From Ornithinibacillus caprae (GTDB taxonomy: Bacteria > Bacillota > Bacilli > Bacillales > Amphibacillaceae): DNA of 64,000 nucleotides. Below, piece by piece: positions 51,461 to 59,900 of the stretch; within the stretch, counting starts at the first letter, position 1, and each line of letters opens with the position of its first letter. The notes under the pieces are model-generated. The model saw nothing but the letters and a program-made list of their open reading frames with translations. It had not been told where the DNA came from and made no database searches. Location of the stretch: contig NZ_WOCA01000004.1 of NCBI RefSeq assembly GCF_009728145.1, positions 1 to 64,000 of the forward strand. Direction: 5' to 3'. The position numbers were made by a program, and so were the translations under genes.

Positions 51461-51492
51461 AAAAGGCCCTTGCAAGTAATTTGCAAGACCTT
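51461..51492 (-). terminator. csfB terminator
   Basis: AAGGCCCTTGCAA with TTGCAAGACCTT, one bulge and one mismatch, followed on the minus strand by TTTTTTG. Confidence 0.75.
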
Positions 51493-51500
51493 GTTAGAAT

Positions 51501-51695
51501 CTATGAAAACATCGTAGGTTGATTAATATTCTTTAATTTTTTTAGATAGTATTGATATTTTTCCTCTCGTGGTTCCGTATGAATCATATTATGCTCACAT
51601 TCGGTGCAAATAAACATGTTATATAAGTGAATTCCTTGTTGTTTTTTTTCTTCACATATACCACAATACTCCATTTCCATTACTCTTTCTTCCAT
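51501..51695 (-). CDS. csfB: anti-sigma-G factor Gin (CsfB)
   Basis: A 64-aa zinc protein with two C-x2-C pairs (YCGICEEKKQQGIHLYNMFI and CTECEHN). CsfB/Gin holds sigma-G inactive early in the forespore and also acts on sigma-E. The frame opens at 51704, but GGAGGTG fits the ATG at 51695. A strong sigma-F promoter match precedes it. Confidence 0.92.
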   Translation of the reverse strand: MEERVMEMEYCGICEEKKQQGIHLYNMFICTECEHNMIHTEPREEKYQYYLKKLKNINQPTMFS

Positions 51696-51723
51696 GATTC
51701 CCACCTCCGTTAAGACTAGTAAA

Positions 51724-51753
51724 TAGTATCTCCTAATCTAACAGATTATATAC
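51724..51753 (-). promoter_or_regulatory. sigma-F promoter of csfB
   Basis: Minus-strand -35 GTATA (51749-51753), 15 bp, -10 GGAGATACTA (51724-51733), matching GGnnAnAnTn. Confidence 0.75.
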
Positions 51754-51788
51754 AGGAATCTTTGAAACTTTTTTCAGTAAGATATAGC

Positions 51789-52055
51789 TTAAGGAATGAT
51801 AAATAAATGAATTGCTGCTAAAGAAGCAACACCAAATAATCCTAAGAATCCAGAGACCAATACTGTAAATATGTTAATCGGAATGTGTAACCCCATGAAA
51901 CCAGCAAGAACATTAAAGAAGAATAAAAACAAAACTCCTATTCCTAATTTTACTGTTCCTTGTGCGATAAATCGCATTGGTTTAACAGGCGCGCCAACAA
52001 ATAGAAGAACAACAATTAATGCAATCATAATCGTAATAACTATTGTAGAGCTCAT
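51789..52055 (-). CDS. bofA: inhibitor of pro-sigma-K processing BofA
   Basis: Hydrophobic 88-aa protein with about two to three membrane segments (residues 5-20, 35-53, 60-85) and the family stretch PVKPMRFIAQGTVKLGIG. With SpoIVFA it holds SpoIVFB inactive in the outer forespore membrane. A CATACATA element like a sigma-E -10 lies about 40 bp upstream, without a clear -35. The gap 52056-52424 shows no gene. Confidence 0.92.
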   Translation of the reverse strand: MSSTIVITIMIALIVVLLFVGAPVKPMRFIAQGTVKLGIGVLFLFFFNVLAGFMGLHIPINIFTVLVSGFLGLFGVASLAAIHLFIIP

Positions 52056-52381
52056 ATTAGTTCAACTCCTTTTCCTTGTCCCATTATTAGTATGTATGAT
52101 AGGAGAACAAAAAAAAGAACTAGATACAAAATAGAATTATGAATTTATGATACTTTTTCTGAGCAATGAATTTAAATGGATAATTGATGCGGAATGTGCA
52201 GTGACTTTACTGTGGGAAGTCCAAACCACTATATTAGTGGAGGAAAGGATCCAACTATCATTTCAAGTTCCTACGTATTAACGGAATAAGGATCCACTTT
52301 ACTCGCTTTGATGGATCCTCGTTTCGTTATCTTATTACTCCTATTTCAAGTCTTATATTATTAGCAACGACACCTATAAGA

Positions 52382-52414
52382 AAGACAAGGAATAACAAAA
52401 TTATCCCTTGTCTT
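52382..52414 (-). terminator. terminator after yaaL
   Basis: AAGACAAGG (52382-52390) with CCTTGTCTT (52406-52414), followed on the minus strand by TCTTATA. Confidence 0.65.
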
Positions 52415-52424
52415 CTTAGATAGT

Positions 52425-52652
52425 TTACTTACTGTACCTTATCGCACTGATCTTTCGCTCACGTGCTTCTCGAAGTAAAAATAAATATTTAGCCTGTGCT
52501 AGACGTTCACTATTTTTTCCTTCGATTGTAGGATCTATGCTTTTATCTACAATCGATTTAATTTGTTTCCATTCTCTCTCAACGGTAAATAGTGAATCCA
52601 ATAATAACTCATCGACCTCTCGCTTTTTACGTTTTTTTCTTTTTCTTCCCAC
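52425..52652 (-). CDS. yaaL: YaaL family protein (DUF2508)
   Basis: Small basic helical protein, 75 aa (MGRKRKKRKKREVDELLLDS, LAQAKYLFLLREARERKISA). Conserved partner of recR in Bacilli; function unknown. It begins 18 bp after recR. Confidence 0.9.
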   Translation of the reverse strand: MGRKRKKRKKREVDELLLDSLFTVEREWKQIKSIVDKSIDPTIEGKNSERLAQAKYLFLLREARERKISAIRYSK

Positions 52653-52670
52653 AGTATCGTCACCTTATTT

Positions 52671-53267
52671 CTACAAGTCTCTCCTACCCTCTAATGCTTT
52701 CGATAATGTGACTTCATCTGCATATTCCAAGTCTCCACCAACTGGTAATCCATGTGCAATTCGTGTTGTTTTAATCCCCGATGGCTTCACTAAACGAGAA
52801 ATATACATTGCGGTTGCTTCCCCCTCAATGTTAGGATTTGTAGCTAAGATTAATTCATTCACTTCTTCATCTTTTAATCGATTAATCAAATCCGGCACAT
52901 TGATATCTTCTGGTCCTATACCATCCATTGGTGAGATAGCACCATGAAGAACATGATACTTCCCATTATATTCTTTCATTTTTTCCATTGCGATCACATC
53001 TTTTGGATCTTGAACCACACAAATAACAGAGCCGTCTCTTGAAGCATCCTGACAGATGGAGCATGGATCCTGATCAGTAATATGACCACAAATAGAGCAA
53101 TGTGATAATTCTCGCTTTGCATTAACGAGCGAATTAGCAAACTCCAACACATCATCATCTTTCATATTTAAAACAAAAAAAGCCAGACGAACTGCTGTCT
53201 TTGGCCCAATTCCTGGCAATTTTGTAAAGCTATCAATTAGCTTTGAAATCGGTTCTGGATAATACAT
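52671..53267 (-). CDS. recR: recombination protein RecR
   Basis: Loads RecA with RecO/RecF. HhH motif ([20 protein letters not shown]), zinc finger ([16 protein letters not shown]) and Toprim domain ([17 protein letters not shown]). 198 aa. Follows ebfC by 18 bp. Confidence 0.96.
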   Translation of the reverse strand: MYYPEPISKLIDSFTKLPGIGPKTAVRLAFFVLNMKDDDVLEFANSLVNAKRELSHCSICGHITDQDPCSICQDASRDGSVICVVQDPKDVIAMEKMKEYNGKYHVLHGAISPMDGIGPEDINVPDLINRLKDEEVNELILATNPNIEGEATAMYISRLVKPSGIKTTRIAHGLPVGGDLEYADEVTLSKALEGRRDL

Positions 53268-53285
53268 CCTTGTGTTCCCCCTAGA

Positions 53286-53606
53286 TTAGAACATGCCAGG
53301 CATATTCAACCCTTTCGTGAATTGTCCCATTGTTTCGTTAGTTTTTTCGTCGATTTGATTTAATACATCATTAGTTGCTGCAAGAATAAGATCTTGTAGC
53401 ATTTCAATATCATCTGGATCCACAACTTCTTCTTTAATTTGTACATCAGTAACTTCTTTTTTACCATTTGCTACTACTGTCACCATTCCACCGCCAGCAG
53501 ATGCTTCAAATGACATTTCATGAAGCTCATCCTGTGCCTTCATCATTTTCTTTTGCATTTTTTGCATTTGCTTCATCATGTTACCCATATTTCCCATACC
53601 TTTCAT
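53286..53606 (-). CDS. ebfC: nucleoid-associated protein EbfC/YbaB family
   Basis: A 106-aa protein ([40 protein letters not shown]). The frame opens at 53627, but AAGGAGG 8 nt before the ATG at 53606 sets the start. Methionine-rich N-terminus as in the family. Part of the dnaX-ebfC-recR-yaaL operon. Confidence 0.94.
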   Translation of the reverse strand: MKGMGNMGNMMKQMQKMQKKMMKAQDELHEMSFEASAGGGMVTVVANGKKEVTDVQIKEEVVDPDDIEMLQDLILAATNDVLNQIDEKTNETMGQFTKGLNMPGMF

Positions 53607-53650
53607 GGAAAACGCCTCCTTCAACATATGTTTTTTAGTTTATCCTATTA

Positions 53651-55339
53651 TTAATCATGTATTTCGATTAAGTCATCTCCAACAAGTTTCCTTGCTTCTT
53701 CAATTAATGGATCTTCTTTAGCTTCTTCTTGCGGAGCTGACTGTTCTTGTTTCTTCACATATTCACTTCGTAAATCTTTCCAATCCTTTACAGGAATTGG
53801 GATAATAGTTAATTGTTTATTAATGATACTTGCTAAAATCGATTCCACTAACTCTCTATTATCTAAAAATAAAGAGCAATGAATTTCATATTTAAACGCA
53901 ACAACCAGCGCCTTGTCCGATGCTGCTGCAGGTTTACTATCCTGTATCGTCGCATGTGCTGGAGCATTTGTTGTTTTTAGTTTATTTAGAAATGCTGCCC
54001 ATTGTGATTGGACTTCTTTTAATGCTGTCTTCTCTGCTTCCTGTAATACCATACGAATTTTTTCATAAGGAATTTTATAGCTATTTTTAGATGCTCTCGC
54101 TGGTGCCCTTCTTTTTGGCTCTGAAGGTGCTTGGGCCTGGGATCCACCATTGACTTCTTTTAGGTTCTCTAGCTGCTTTTCTAGCTGAGCTAATTTATTT
54201 GTTAACTGCATAACCGCTTCTGAATCAGCTGATTGACTGGTTTCATCCTGTTGTTGGTATCTATTCGTAATGGTTAATAGTGCAATTTCAATAAACACCT
54301 TTGGATTATTTGTCCATTTCATTTCTTGCTGACATTGGTTTAATTGCATAATCGCATCTTGAATCCAAGCATCATTTACTTCTGTAGCTAAGTTTTTGAA
54401 AGGATCATCGATAATAGCTCGTTCCAAAATCCCCTCTAACCCAGGAGCACTTTTGTATAATAAGAGGTCACGTAAGAAATAAATCATATCATAGACAAAT
54501 CGACCTGGATCTTTTCCTCGTTGGATTAAATCATCCAGTAACTTCAATGCTTCTTGGACATTTTTTTCATGCATTGCTTTTACAATATCCGTTAACAACT
54601 GCTGGGAAACCGCACCTGTTACTGCTAAAACATCATCAAGCTGCACGGTATCCTCACTATACGAAATTGCTTGATCCAAAATACTTAACGCATCACGCAT
54701 TCCACCTTCAGCAGCTAAAGCAACTGCATCCAAAGCTTCCGTCGTTACGGATATTCCTTCTGCATCTAAAATCGTTTGCATCCGCTCAACAATTGCTTGG
54801 TTAGAGATCGGTTTAAAATCAAAGCGCTGACATCTGGAAATGATCGTTAAAGGTATTTTATGTGGCTCGGTAGTCGCTAAAATAAAGACGACGTGCTTAG
54901 GTGGTTCCTCTAGCGTTTTTAATAATGCATTGAATGCATTTACCGAAATCATATGAACCTCATCTATGATATACACTTTGTACGGAACGACGCTCGATGC
55001 GTATTTTACTTTGTCCCGGATCTCACGGATATCATCGACACTAGTGTTGGAAGCAGCATCAATTTCAATTACATCAGAAATGGAACCATCCTGAATCCCT
55101 CGGCAAGCCGCACATTCATTACATGGTTCTTTAACTGGTGCACGTTCACAGTTAATTGTCTTTGCAAAAATTTTTGCCGCACTGGTTTTACCAGTTCCAC
55201 GTGGCCCAGAAAATAAATAGGCATGAGAAAATTTTTCTTGGACAATCGCATTTTGCAGTGTTCGTGTGATATGGGTTTGACCGACAACGTCCCCAAAACT
55301 TCGTGGACGCCATACGCGATACAATGCTTGATAGCTCAT
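53651..55339 (-). CDS. dnaX: DNA polymerase III subunits gamma/tau
   Basis: Clamp loader ATPase. Walker A SGPRGTGKTSAAK, zinc cluster (CERAPVKEPCNECAACR), DEVHM Walker B and the sensor SRCQRFDFKPI. The C-terminal third (after about 370) is the tau region that binds helicase and polymerase. 562 aa. First gene of the operon; a sigma-A promoter lies just upstream. Confidence 0.96.
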   Translation of the reverse strand: MSYQALYRVWRPRSFGDVVGQTHITRTLQNAIVQEKFSHAYLFSGPRGTGKTSAAKIFAKTINCERAPVKEPCNECAACRGIQDGSISDVIEIDAASNTSVDDIREIRDKVKYASSVVPYKVYIIDEVHMISVNAFNALLKTLEEPPKHVVFILATTEPHKIPLTIISRCQRFDFKPISNQAIVERMQTILDAEGISVTTEALDAVALAAEGGMRDALSILDQAISYSEDTVQLDDVLAVTGAVSQQLLTDIVKAMHEKNVQEALKLLDDLIQRGKDPGRFVYDMIYFLRDLLLYKSAPGLEGILERAIIDDPFKNLATEVNDAWIQDAIMQLNQCQQEMKWTNNPKVFIEIALLTITNRYQQQDETSQSADSEAVMQLTNKLAQLEKQLENLKEVNGGSQAQAPSEPKRRAPARASKNSYKIPYEKIRMVLQEAEKTALKEVQSQWAAFLNKLKTTNAPAHATIQDSKPAAASDKALVVAFKYEIHCSLFLDNRELVESILASIINKQLTIIPIPVKDWKDLRSEYVKKQEQSAPQEEAKEDPLIEEARKLVGDDLIEIHD

Positions 55340-55369
55340 AATGCAGTTCCCCTCTATGATTTCTATCTA

Positions 55370-55398
55370 ATTATACCGATTTTAGTCTTGAATGTGAA
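55370..55398 (-). promoter_or_regulatory. dnaX operon promoter
   Basis: Minus-strand TTCACA (55393-55398), 17 bp, perfect TATAAT (55370-55375). Another TATAAT lies at 55401-55406 without a good -35. Confidence 0.75.
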
Positions 55399-55471
55399 CC
55401 ATTATAATGCATTTGACTTAGTAAGAGTTTTTTACAAAAGAAACGTATACCAATTCAGCTACTGAAAAGGC

Positions 55472-55532
55472 TTGCATTTGCTAAATTTGTGATGTAATAT
55501 ATTTTATACAAAATGTAAAAAATATATTACAT
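55472..55532 (+). promoter_or_regulatory. promoter and palindromic operator of the XRE gene pair
   Basis: -35 TTGCAT (55472-55477), 17 bp, -10 TAATAT (55495-55500). A perfect 14-bp inverted repeat, ATGTAATATATTTT (55492-55505) and AAAATATATTACAT (55519-55532), covers the -10 and start region. The position suggests autoregulation. Confidence 0.65.
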
Positions 55533-55556
55533 AAATAAGATACCAGGTGATAAATA

Positions 55557-55778
55557 GTGAAAAAAGGAAAATTAGATAACCAGGTTTATTTACTAAGAAC
55601 ACAAGCAAGACTATCTCAACAAAAATTAGCCGAAAAAGTAGGCGTTACACGTCAAACAATTAACGCCCTTGAACACAATCGTTATAATCCATCGTTGGTC
55701 CTTGCATTTGAAATTGCTAAAGTTTTTGAAAAGTCAATTGAAGAAGTATTTTCTTATTCAAAGGAGGAGAGTTTATGA
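55557..55778 (+). CDS. small XRE-family transcription regulator
   Basis: 73-aa HTH protein (LRTQARLSQQKLAEKVGVTR, QTINALEHNRYNPSLVLAFE). GTG start with AGGTGAT upstream. It overlaps the next gene by 4 bp (ATGA). The YgzD/YvaO-like regulator plus membrane protein layout recurs in Bacilli as a small accessory unit, inserted here between dnaX and the SRP RNA. A palindrome over its promoter probably binds the product. Confidence 0.85.
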   Translation: MKKGKLDNQVYLLRTQARLSQQKLAEKVGVTRQTINALEHNRYNPSLVLAFEIAKVFEKSIEEVFSYSKEESL

Positions 55779-56056
55779 TTTTCATCGTAAATATTCTATT
55801 TTTTTTAGCCTTTATTTATTGGGTACATTTTAATTATACAGCTGGAAGAGATGAGCGGGGAAAAAAGATAGGTTATTATACAGCTGTTTTTGCTGCAACA
55901 GGCTTAGTTTTAGGAATTATAGTATTAGACATATATTCGGAATACAATGAGATGACCCTCGAAAGCTTTAAATCATGGCTAATGTTTATATATCGCATTG
56001 TCATTATAGGGGTAGCAGCTATCACTTTTTATTTATCTAAATTTGCTAAAGTGTAG
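55775..56056 (+). CDS. small membrane protein paired with the XRE regulator
   Basis: 93 aa with three hydrophobic segments (about residues 2-17, 32-52 and 68-88) and a charged loop TAGRDERGKKIGYY resembling DUF2178-type proteins. Translationally coupled to the regulator. No catalytic motif; function unknown. Confidence 0.75.
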   Translation: MIFIVNILFFLAFIYWVHFNYTAGRDERGKKIGYYTAVFAATGLVLGIIVLDIYSEYNEMTLESFKSWLMFIYRIVIIGVAAITFYLSKFAKV

Positions 56057-56066
56057 AATATAATAA

Positions 56067-56094
56067 AACCTCTTGTCTTATACGACAAGAGGTT
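56067..56094. terminator. bidirectional terminator between the membrane protein gene and SRP RNA
   Basis: Perfect 11-bp stem AACCTCTTGTC/GACAAGAGGTT with flanking A/T tracts; serves the plus-strand pair and the minus-strand RNA. Confidence 0.8.
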
Positions 56095-56105
56095 CTTATT
56101 ATCTA

Positions 56106-56380
56106 TGTATGCCGTGCACCCACCTTCGATGTAACGACCCTATGCGTTACTTAAGTTCATGGCTCAGCCTAGGTAACCCCGCGGCACACAGAAATGACCA
56201 CTTACTGCTGCTTCCTTCCGGACCTGACAGGATTCATGGGTTTCTGTTGCGCAGGACCTAAGCGTCAACACCACTCCCTTAAGGCAGACCATAAAGTCGT
56301 CCACCTCGAGTGGGAATTCAGCCTCGCTACAGCGGATTGCGAGTACAGGGCACCGCTACCTCCCCGCCTAGCACGGTAAT
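56106..56380 (-). ncRNA. scr: signal recognition particle RNA (large, scRNA type)
   Basis: About 275 nt on the minus strand, beginning ACCGTGCTAGGCGGGGAGGT and ending near GGGTGCACGGC, so the ends pair. Domain IV is clear: TCAGGTCCGGAAGGAAGCAG with the GGAA tetraloop. The Alu-type 5' domain (GGTAGCGGTGCCCTGTACTC) is present as in B. subtilis scRNA. It scaffolds Ffh for co-translational targeting. Conserved between tadA and dnaX. Confidence 0.95.
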
Positions 56381-56384
56381 TTCC

Positions 56385-56412
56385 ATTATAACACTTTTAG
56401 GTGAAATTGCAA
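56385..56412 (-). promoter_or_regulatory. SRP RNA promoter
   Basis: Minus-strand TTGCAA (56407-56412), 16 bp, perfect TATAAT (56385-56390). Confidence 0.7.
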
Positions 56413-56458
56413 TGGGGTATAGATGAGAGTATATGGAAATAACGGATAACAATGTTAG

Positions 56459-56962
<504 letters not shown>

Positions 56963-57010
56963 TTACGTAAATAATAGTATGTTATAACCTAATTATTAAA
57001 GGAGTATAAC

Positions 57011-57404
57011 ATGGATCATTCATTGATAAATACTGCTATCCTTTTTATAGATATAATAAATGATTTTAATTTTCATGGTGGAGACAAATTACTGTCCCAT
57101 ACAGAAAAGATTTTACCAAATTTAATTAAACTCAAACATTTTGGGGAGAAAAATAATATCCCCATTATTTATGTCAATGACCATTATCAGTTATAGACTT
57201 CAGATCCTAGCAAAATAATTAATTATTGCAGAAATGAAAAAAGTGAAAAAATCATTAACGCTTTACAGCCTAATAATGACGATTATTTCTTCATTAAACC
57301 ACAGCACTCTGCCTTTTTTCAAACCCCATTAAAATCATTATTAAATGATTTAGGAAAGACAAACTTAATAATAGCAAGTATAGCGGGAGATATCTGTGTT
57401 TTAT
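57011..57404 (+). pseudogene. isochorismatase-family hydrolase, 5' half, interrupted
   Basis: Translation starts MDHSLINTAILFIDIINDFN, the isochorismatase-family start, and stops at TAG (57194-57196) where a tryptophan-like position is expected. The frame continues after it (TSDPSKIINYCRNE, FFIKPQHSAFFQTPLKSLL, LIIASIAGDICVL) with catalytic-type Asp, Lys and Cys in place. It then breaks at 57404, where a tnpB element begins; the 3' half resumes at 58240. Confidence 0.8.
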
Positions 57405-58239
57405 CTAAAACAGACGAGAAAACCCCCATCTTCAATGGTCTTGTACGTTTTGCTAAAAGTCGTGAAGTAGAAGGTCGGATCATGAATGCAACCATTAGAC
57501 GTAATCCCTCGGGTAAATATCACATTTCAATTTTGGCTGAAACCGAAGTTAAACCACTTAGGAAGACAGATTCATCTGTGGGAATCGATGTAGGGTTAAA
57601 AAACTTTGCTACTCTTTCAGATGGAACAGTCTATTCAAACCCTAAATTTTTTCGAACACTAGAAAAAAAATTAGCAAAAGCTCAACGCATACTATCAAGG
57701 AGAGAAATTAGTTCTTCTAATTGGCATAAACAAAAAAAGTCGCTCGTATCCATGAGAAAATTGCCAATTCTAGAAAAGATATGTTGGACAAAATCTCTAC
57801 CGGGATTGTCAAAAACCACGACGTCATCGGAATAGAAGATTTGTCAATAAAAAATATGTTAAAAAACCATAATCTTGCAAAAGCAATTAGTGAAGTATCC
57901 TGGTCACAATTCAGAACGATGCTAGAATATAAAGCAAGATGGTACGGAAAACAAGTCGTTACCGTAGCCAAAAACTTTGCTTCAAGTCAGATATGTTCCA
58001 ATTGTGGACATAAGCACAAAGACGTTAAAAATCTTGCTTTGCGTGAATGGACTTGTCAACGTGCAACAGTCATCACCAAAGAGATATTAACGCAAGTATC
58101 AATCTTCGTAAATGAAGCATTACGATTAACCGCAGGGACTGCGGGGATAGCCTAATCCATATCTGACCTATAGGTTAGTGTTCTTAGGAATCCCCCACTT
58201 CAATCGAACCGTAAAGTCGATAAGTGATGGGTAGTTCAA
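57405..58239 (+). mobile_element. decayed tnpB-only (IS1341/IS605-type) element
   Basis: 835 bp inserted in the isochorismatase gene after TTTTAT without target duplication, as IS200/IS605 elements do. The left end has CCCCCATCTTCAATGG and the right end CCCCCACTTCAATCG, related sequences. The right end can fold (CCACTT/AAGTGATGG region). No tnpA is present. The region 58100-58239 would hold the scaffold of the guide-like RNA in an intact element. Confidence 0.75.
57415..58155 (+). pseudogene. tnpB: TnpB nuclease remnant
   Basis: About 250 codons of a TnpB of normally about 370. The N-terminal third is missing. RuvC-I Asp (VGIDVGLKNFATLSDG) and RuvC-II Glu ([12 protein letters not shown]) remain. 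One frameshift lies in an A run near 57732-57738, and two more near 58055 and 58113. In the restored frame the zinc ribbon (CSNCGHKH ... TC) is followed by HHQRDINAS, so the RuvC-III position normally HDRD is altered. It cannot make an active protein. Confidence 0.85.
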
Positions 58240-58356
58240 TTACGGCAAAGGATGCATATCCCAAAAAACTGCATGGCTTCTGAAGAATTGGAAGGCAATG
58301 ACTATGCACTTTATCTGATGCACTCGGTTATGAAAACTAGAATTGACTCTATTTAA
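58240..58356 (+). pseudogene. isochorismatase-family hydrolase, 3' half
   Basis: Resumes with TTACGGCAAAGGATGCATAT (T-A-K-D-A-Y, compare FTANDAY of the family). After a small deletion and frame change it reads IPKNCMASEELEGNDYALYL to a stop at 58354-58356. Joined to the half ending at 57404 it rebuilds a continuous reading across the insertion point. Confidence 0.75.
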
Positions 58357-58403
58357 GACATATCACAAGCACTCCATTCATAAAGTGTGAATAGGATAGG
58401 ATA

Positions 58404-58495
58404 TTAGAAAACTTAGCTGTTTCTAAGTCTTTATAGCAACAGCCTTAGTTACCTTTGCAGTATAAGAAAGCTATACTTTCTTAACTGCCAATAAG
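58404..58495. repeat. two-hairpin repeat, copy 9 (full)
   Basis: TTAGAAAACTTAGCTGTT, GTCTTTA, AACAGCCTTAGTTAC, GCAGTATAAGAAAG and CTTTCTTAACTGC. Stem I GCTGTT/AACAGC differs from copy 7 on both arms yet pairs. Directly upstream of yaaH. Confidence 0.8.
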
Positions 58496-58529
58496 ACTGT
58501 GTATACACACACTTAAGGAGGGAATCTTT

Positions 58530-59822
58530 TTGCAAATTCATGTTGTAAGTAGTGGAGACTCATTGTATTCGATTGCCAATACATATGGCAATTCGATAAA
58601 TGCATTAGTTGATGCAAATGAATTAGAGGCACCGGACAATCTAGTTGTAGGGCAAGCATTGGTTATCCCTATAGTTGGTGAGTTCTATTTCGTCCAACCA
58701 GGGGATAGTTTATATTCCATTGGACAGCGGTTTGGAATTTCTTATCAAGAGTTAGCTCAAATCAATAATATTCCTGTTGATGGGACCTTACCTGTTGGAT
58801 TAAGATTATATATTCCTCCCCGTCCAAAACAAGAAATTATATCTAACGCGTATGTAGAACCCACTGGTGAAACTGTTACACCAACATTAGAAAACGCAGC
58901 AAGAAAAGCAGCACCCTATCTATCTTACCTCGCTCCATTTAGTTATGAAATCAATCGCGATGGAACATTAAACCCACCACCATTAAACAACTTCGCTCAA
59001 ATAGCTAGTGCCAATAATGCATCTCTTATGCTAGTAGTAACCAATTTAGAAGAAGGGGAATTCAGTGCTGATCTTGGCCACATTATTGTCACTGTTCAAT
59101 CCGTACAAAATACATTATTAGATAACATCGTAAACACGGCTCATCAAGTTGGATTCACCGATGTGCATTTTGACTTCGAATTTCTACCACCAGAAGACAG
59201 GGAAGCATATAATACATTTTTAAGAAAAGCGAAAGATCGCCTATCACAGGAAGGATTGTTAATGTCTACCGCTCTTGCCCCAAAAATAAGTGCTGAACAA
59301 GAGGGGGAATGGTATGAAGCCCATGATTATGGGGCCCATGGAGAAATAGTTGATTTTGTCGTACTCATGACATATGAATGGGGCTATAGTGGTGGTCCTG
59401 CCATGGCCGTATCACCAATTGACCAAGTAAGAAGAGTTGTTGATTATGCATTGACAGAAATGCCTGCTGATAAAATATTACTCGGTCAGAATCTATATGG
59501 CTATGACTGGACATTACCTTATGAACCTGGTGGGGAATATGCACAAGCATTAAGCCCTCAGCAAGCCATTGCCTTAGCACGTGAGAATAATGTACCAATT
59601 CAATTTGATACAACTGCACAGGCACCATTTTTTACTTATACTGATCCAGAAGGTAATGAGCATGAAGTTTGGTTTGAAGATGCTCGGTCCATTCAAGCAA
59701 AATTCGATATGATTAAGGAATTAGGGTTAAGAGGAATAAGCTATTGGAAGTTAGGTTTAGCTTTCCCACAAAATTGGCAATTACTTCGAGACAACTTTAC
59801 AATTACGAAACCAGGAAGTTAG
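58530..59822 (+). CDS. yaaH: spore cortex N-acetylglucosaminidase, YaaH/SleL type
   Basis: Two LysM domains (residues 1-48 and 52-95: VVSSGDSLYSIANTYG and FVQPGDSLYSIGQRFG) and a GH18 domain (about 110-425) with the catalytic Glu in HFDFEFLPPEDR and the YW motif SYWKLGLAFPQN. It cleaves cortex fragments in germination or helps build the coat. TTG start with AAGGAGGG 7 nt upstream. 430 aa, no signal peptide, as in the family. Confidence 0.94.
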   Translation: MQIHVVSSGDSLYSIANTYGNSINALVDANELEAPDNLVVGQALVIPIVGEFYFVQPGDSLYSIGQRFGISYQELAQINNIPVDGTLPVGLRLYIPPRPKQEIISNAYVEPTGETVTPTLENAARKAAPYLSYLAPFSYEINRDGTLNPPPLNNFAQIASANNASLMLVVTNLEEGEFSADLGHIIVTVQSVQNTLLDNIVNTAHQVGFTDVHFDFEFLPPEDREAYNTFLRKAKDRLSQEGLLMSTALAPKISAEQEGEWYEAHDYGAHGEIVDFVVLMTYEWGYSGGPAMAVSPIDQVRRVVDYALTEMPADKILLGQNLYGYDWTLPYEPGGEYAQALSPQQAIALARENNVPIQFDTTAQAPFFTYTDPEGNEHEVWFEDARSIQAKFDMIKELGLRGISYWKLGLAFPQNWQLLRDNFTITKPGS

Positions 59823-59859
59823 AATAAAAAGGTTTGGAAAAAACTTATTCTTTCTAAAA

Positions 59860-59895
59860 AACCGTTGCCCCTCTTATAAGGGCAACGGTTCTTTT
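59860..59895. terminator. bidirectional terminator between yaaH and acsA
   Basis: AACCGTTGCCC (59860-59870) with GGGCAACGGTT (59880-59890), followed by CTTTTT and preceded by AAAAA; convergent genes on both sides. Confidence 0.85.
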
Positions 59896-59900
59896 TAAGG

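Noticed and set aside
56073-56379. Two small plus-strand frames opposite the SRP RNA
   Set aside because: The whole interval is accounted for by SRP RNA on the minus strand, with domain IV and paired ends visible.
57482-57835. Intact short TnpB-like gene
   Set aside because: Frameshifts and a missing N-terminus make it part of a pseudogene, so it is not a separate functional CDS.
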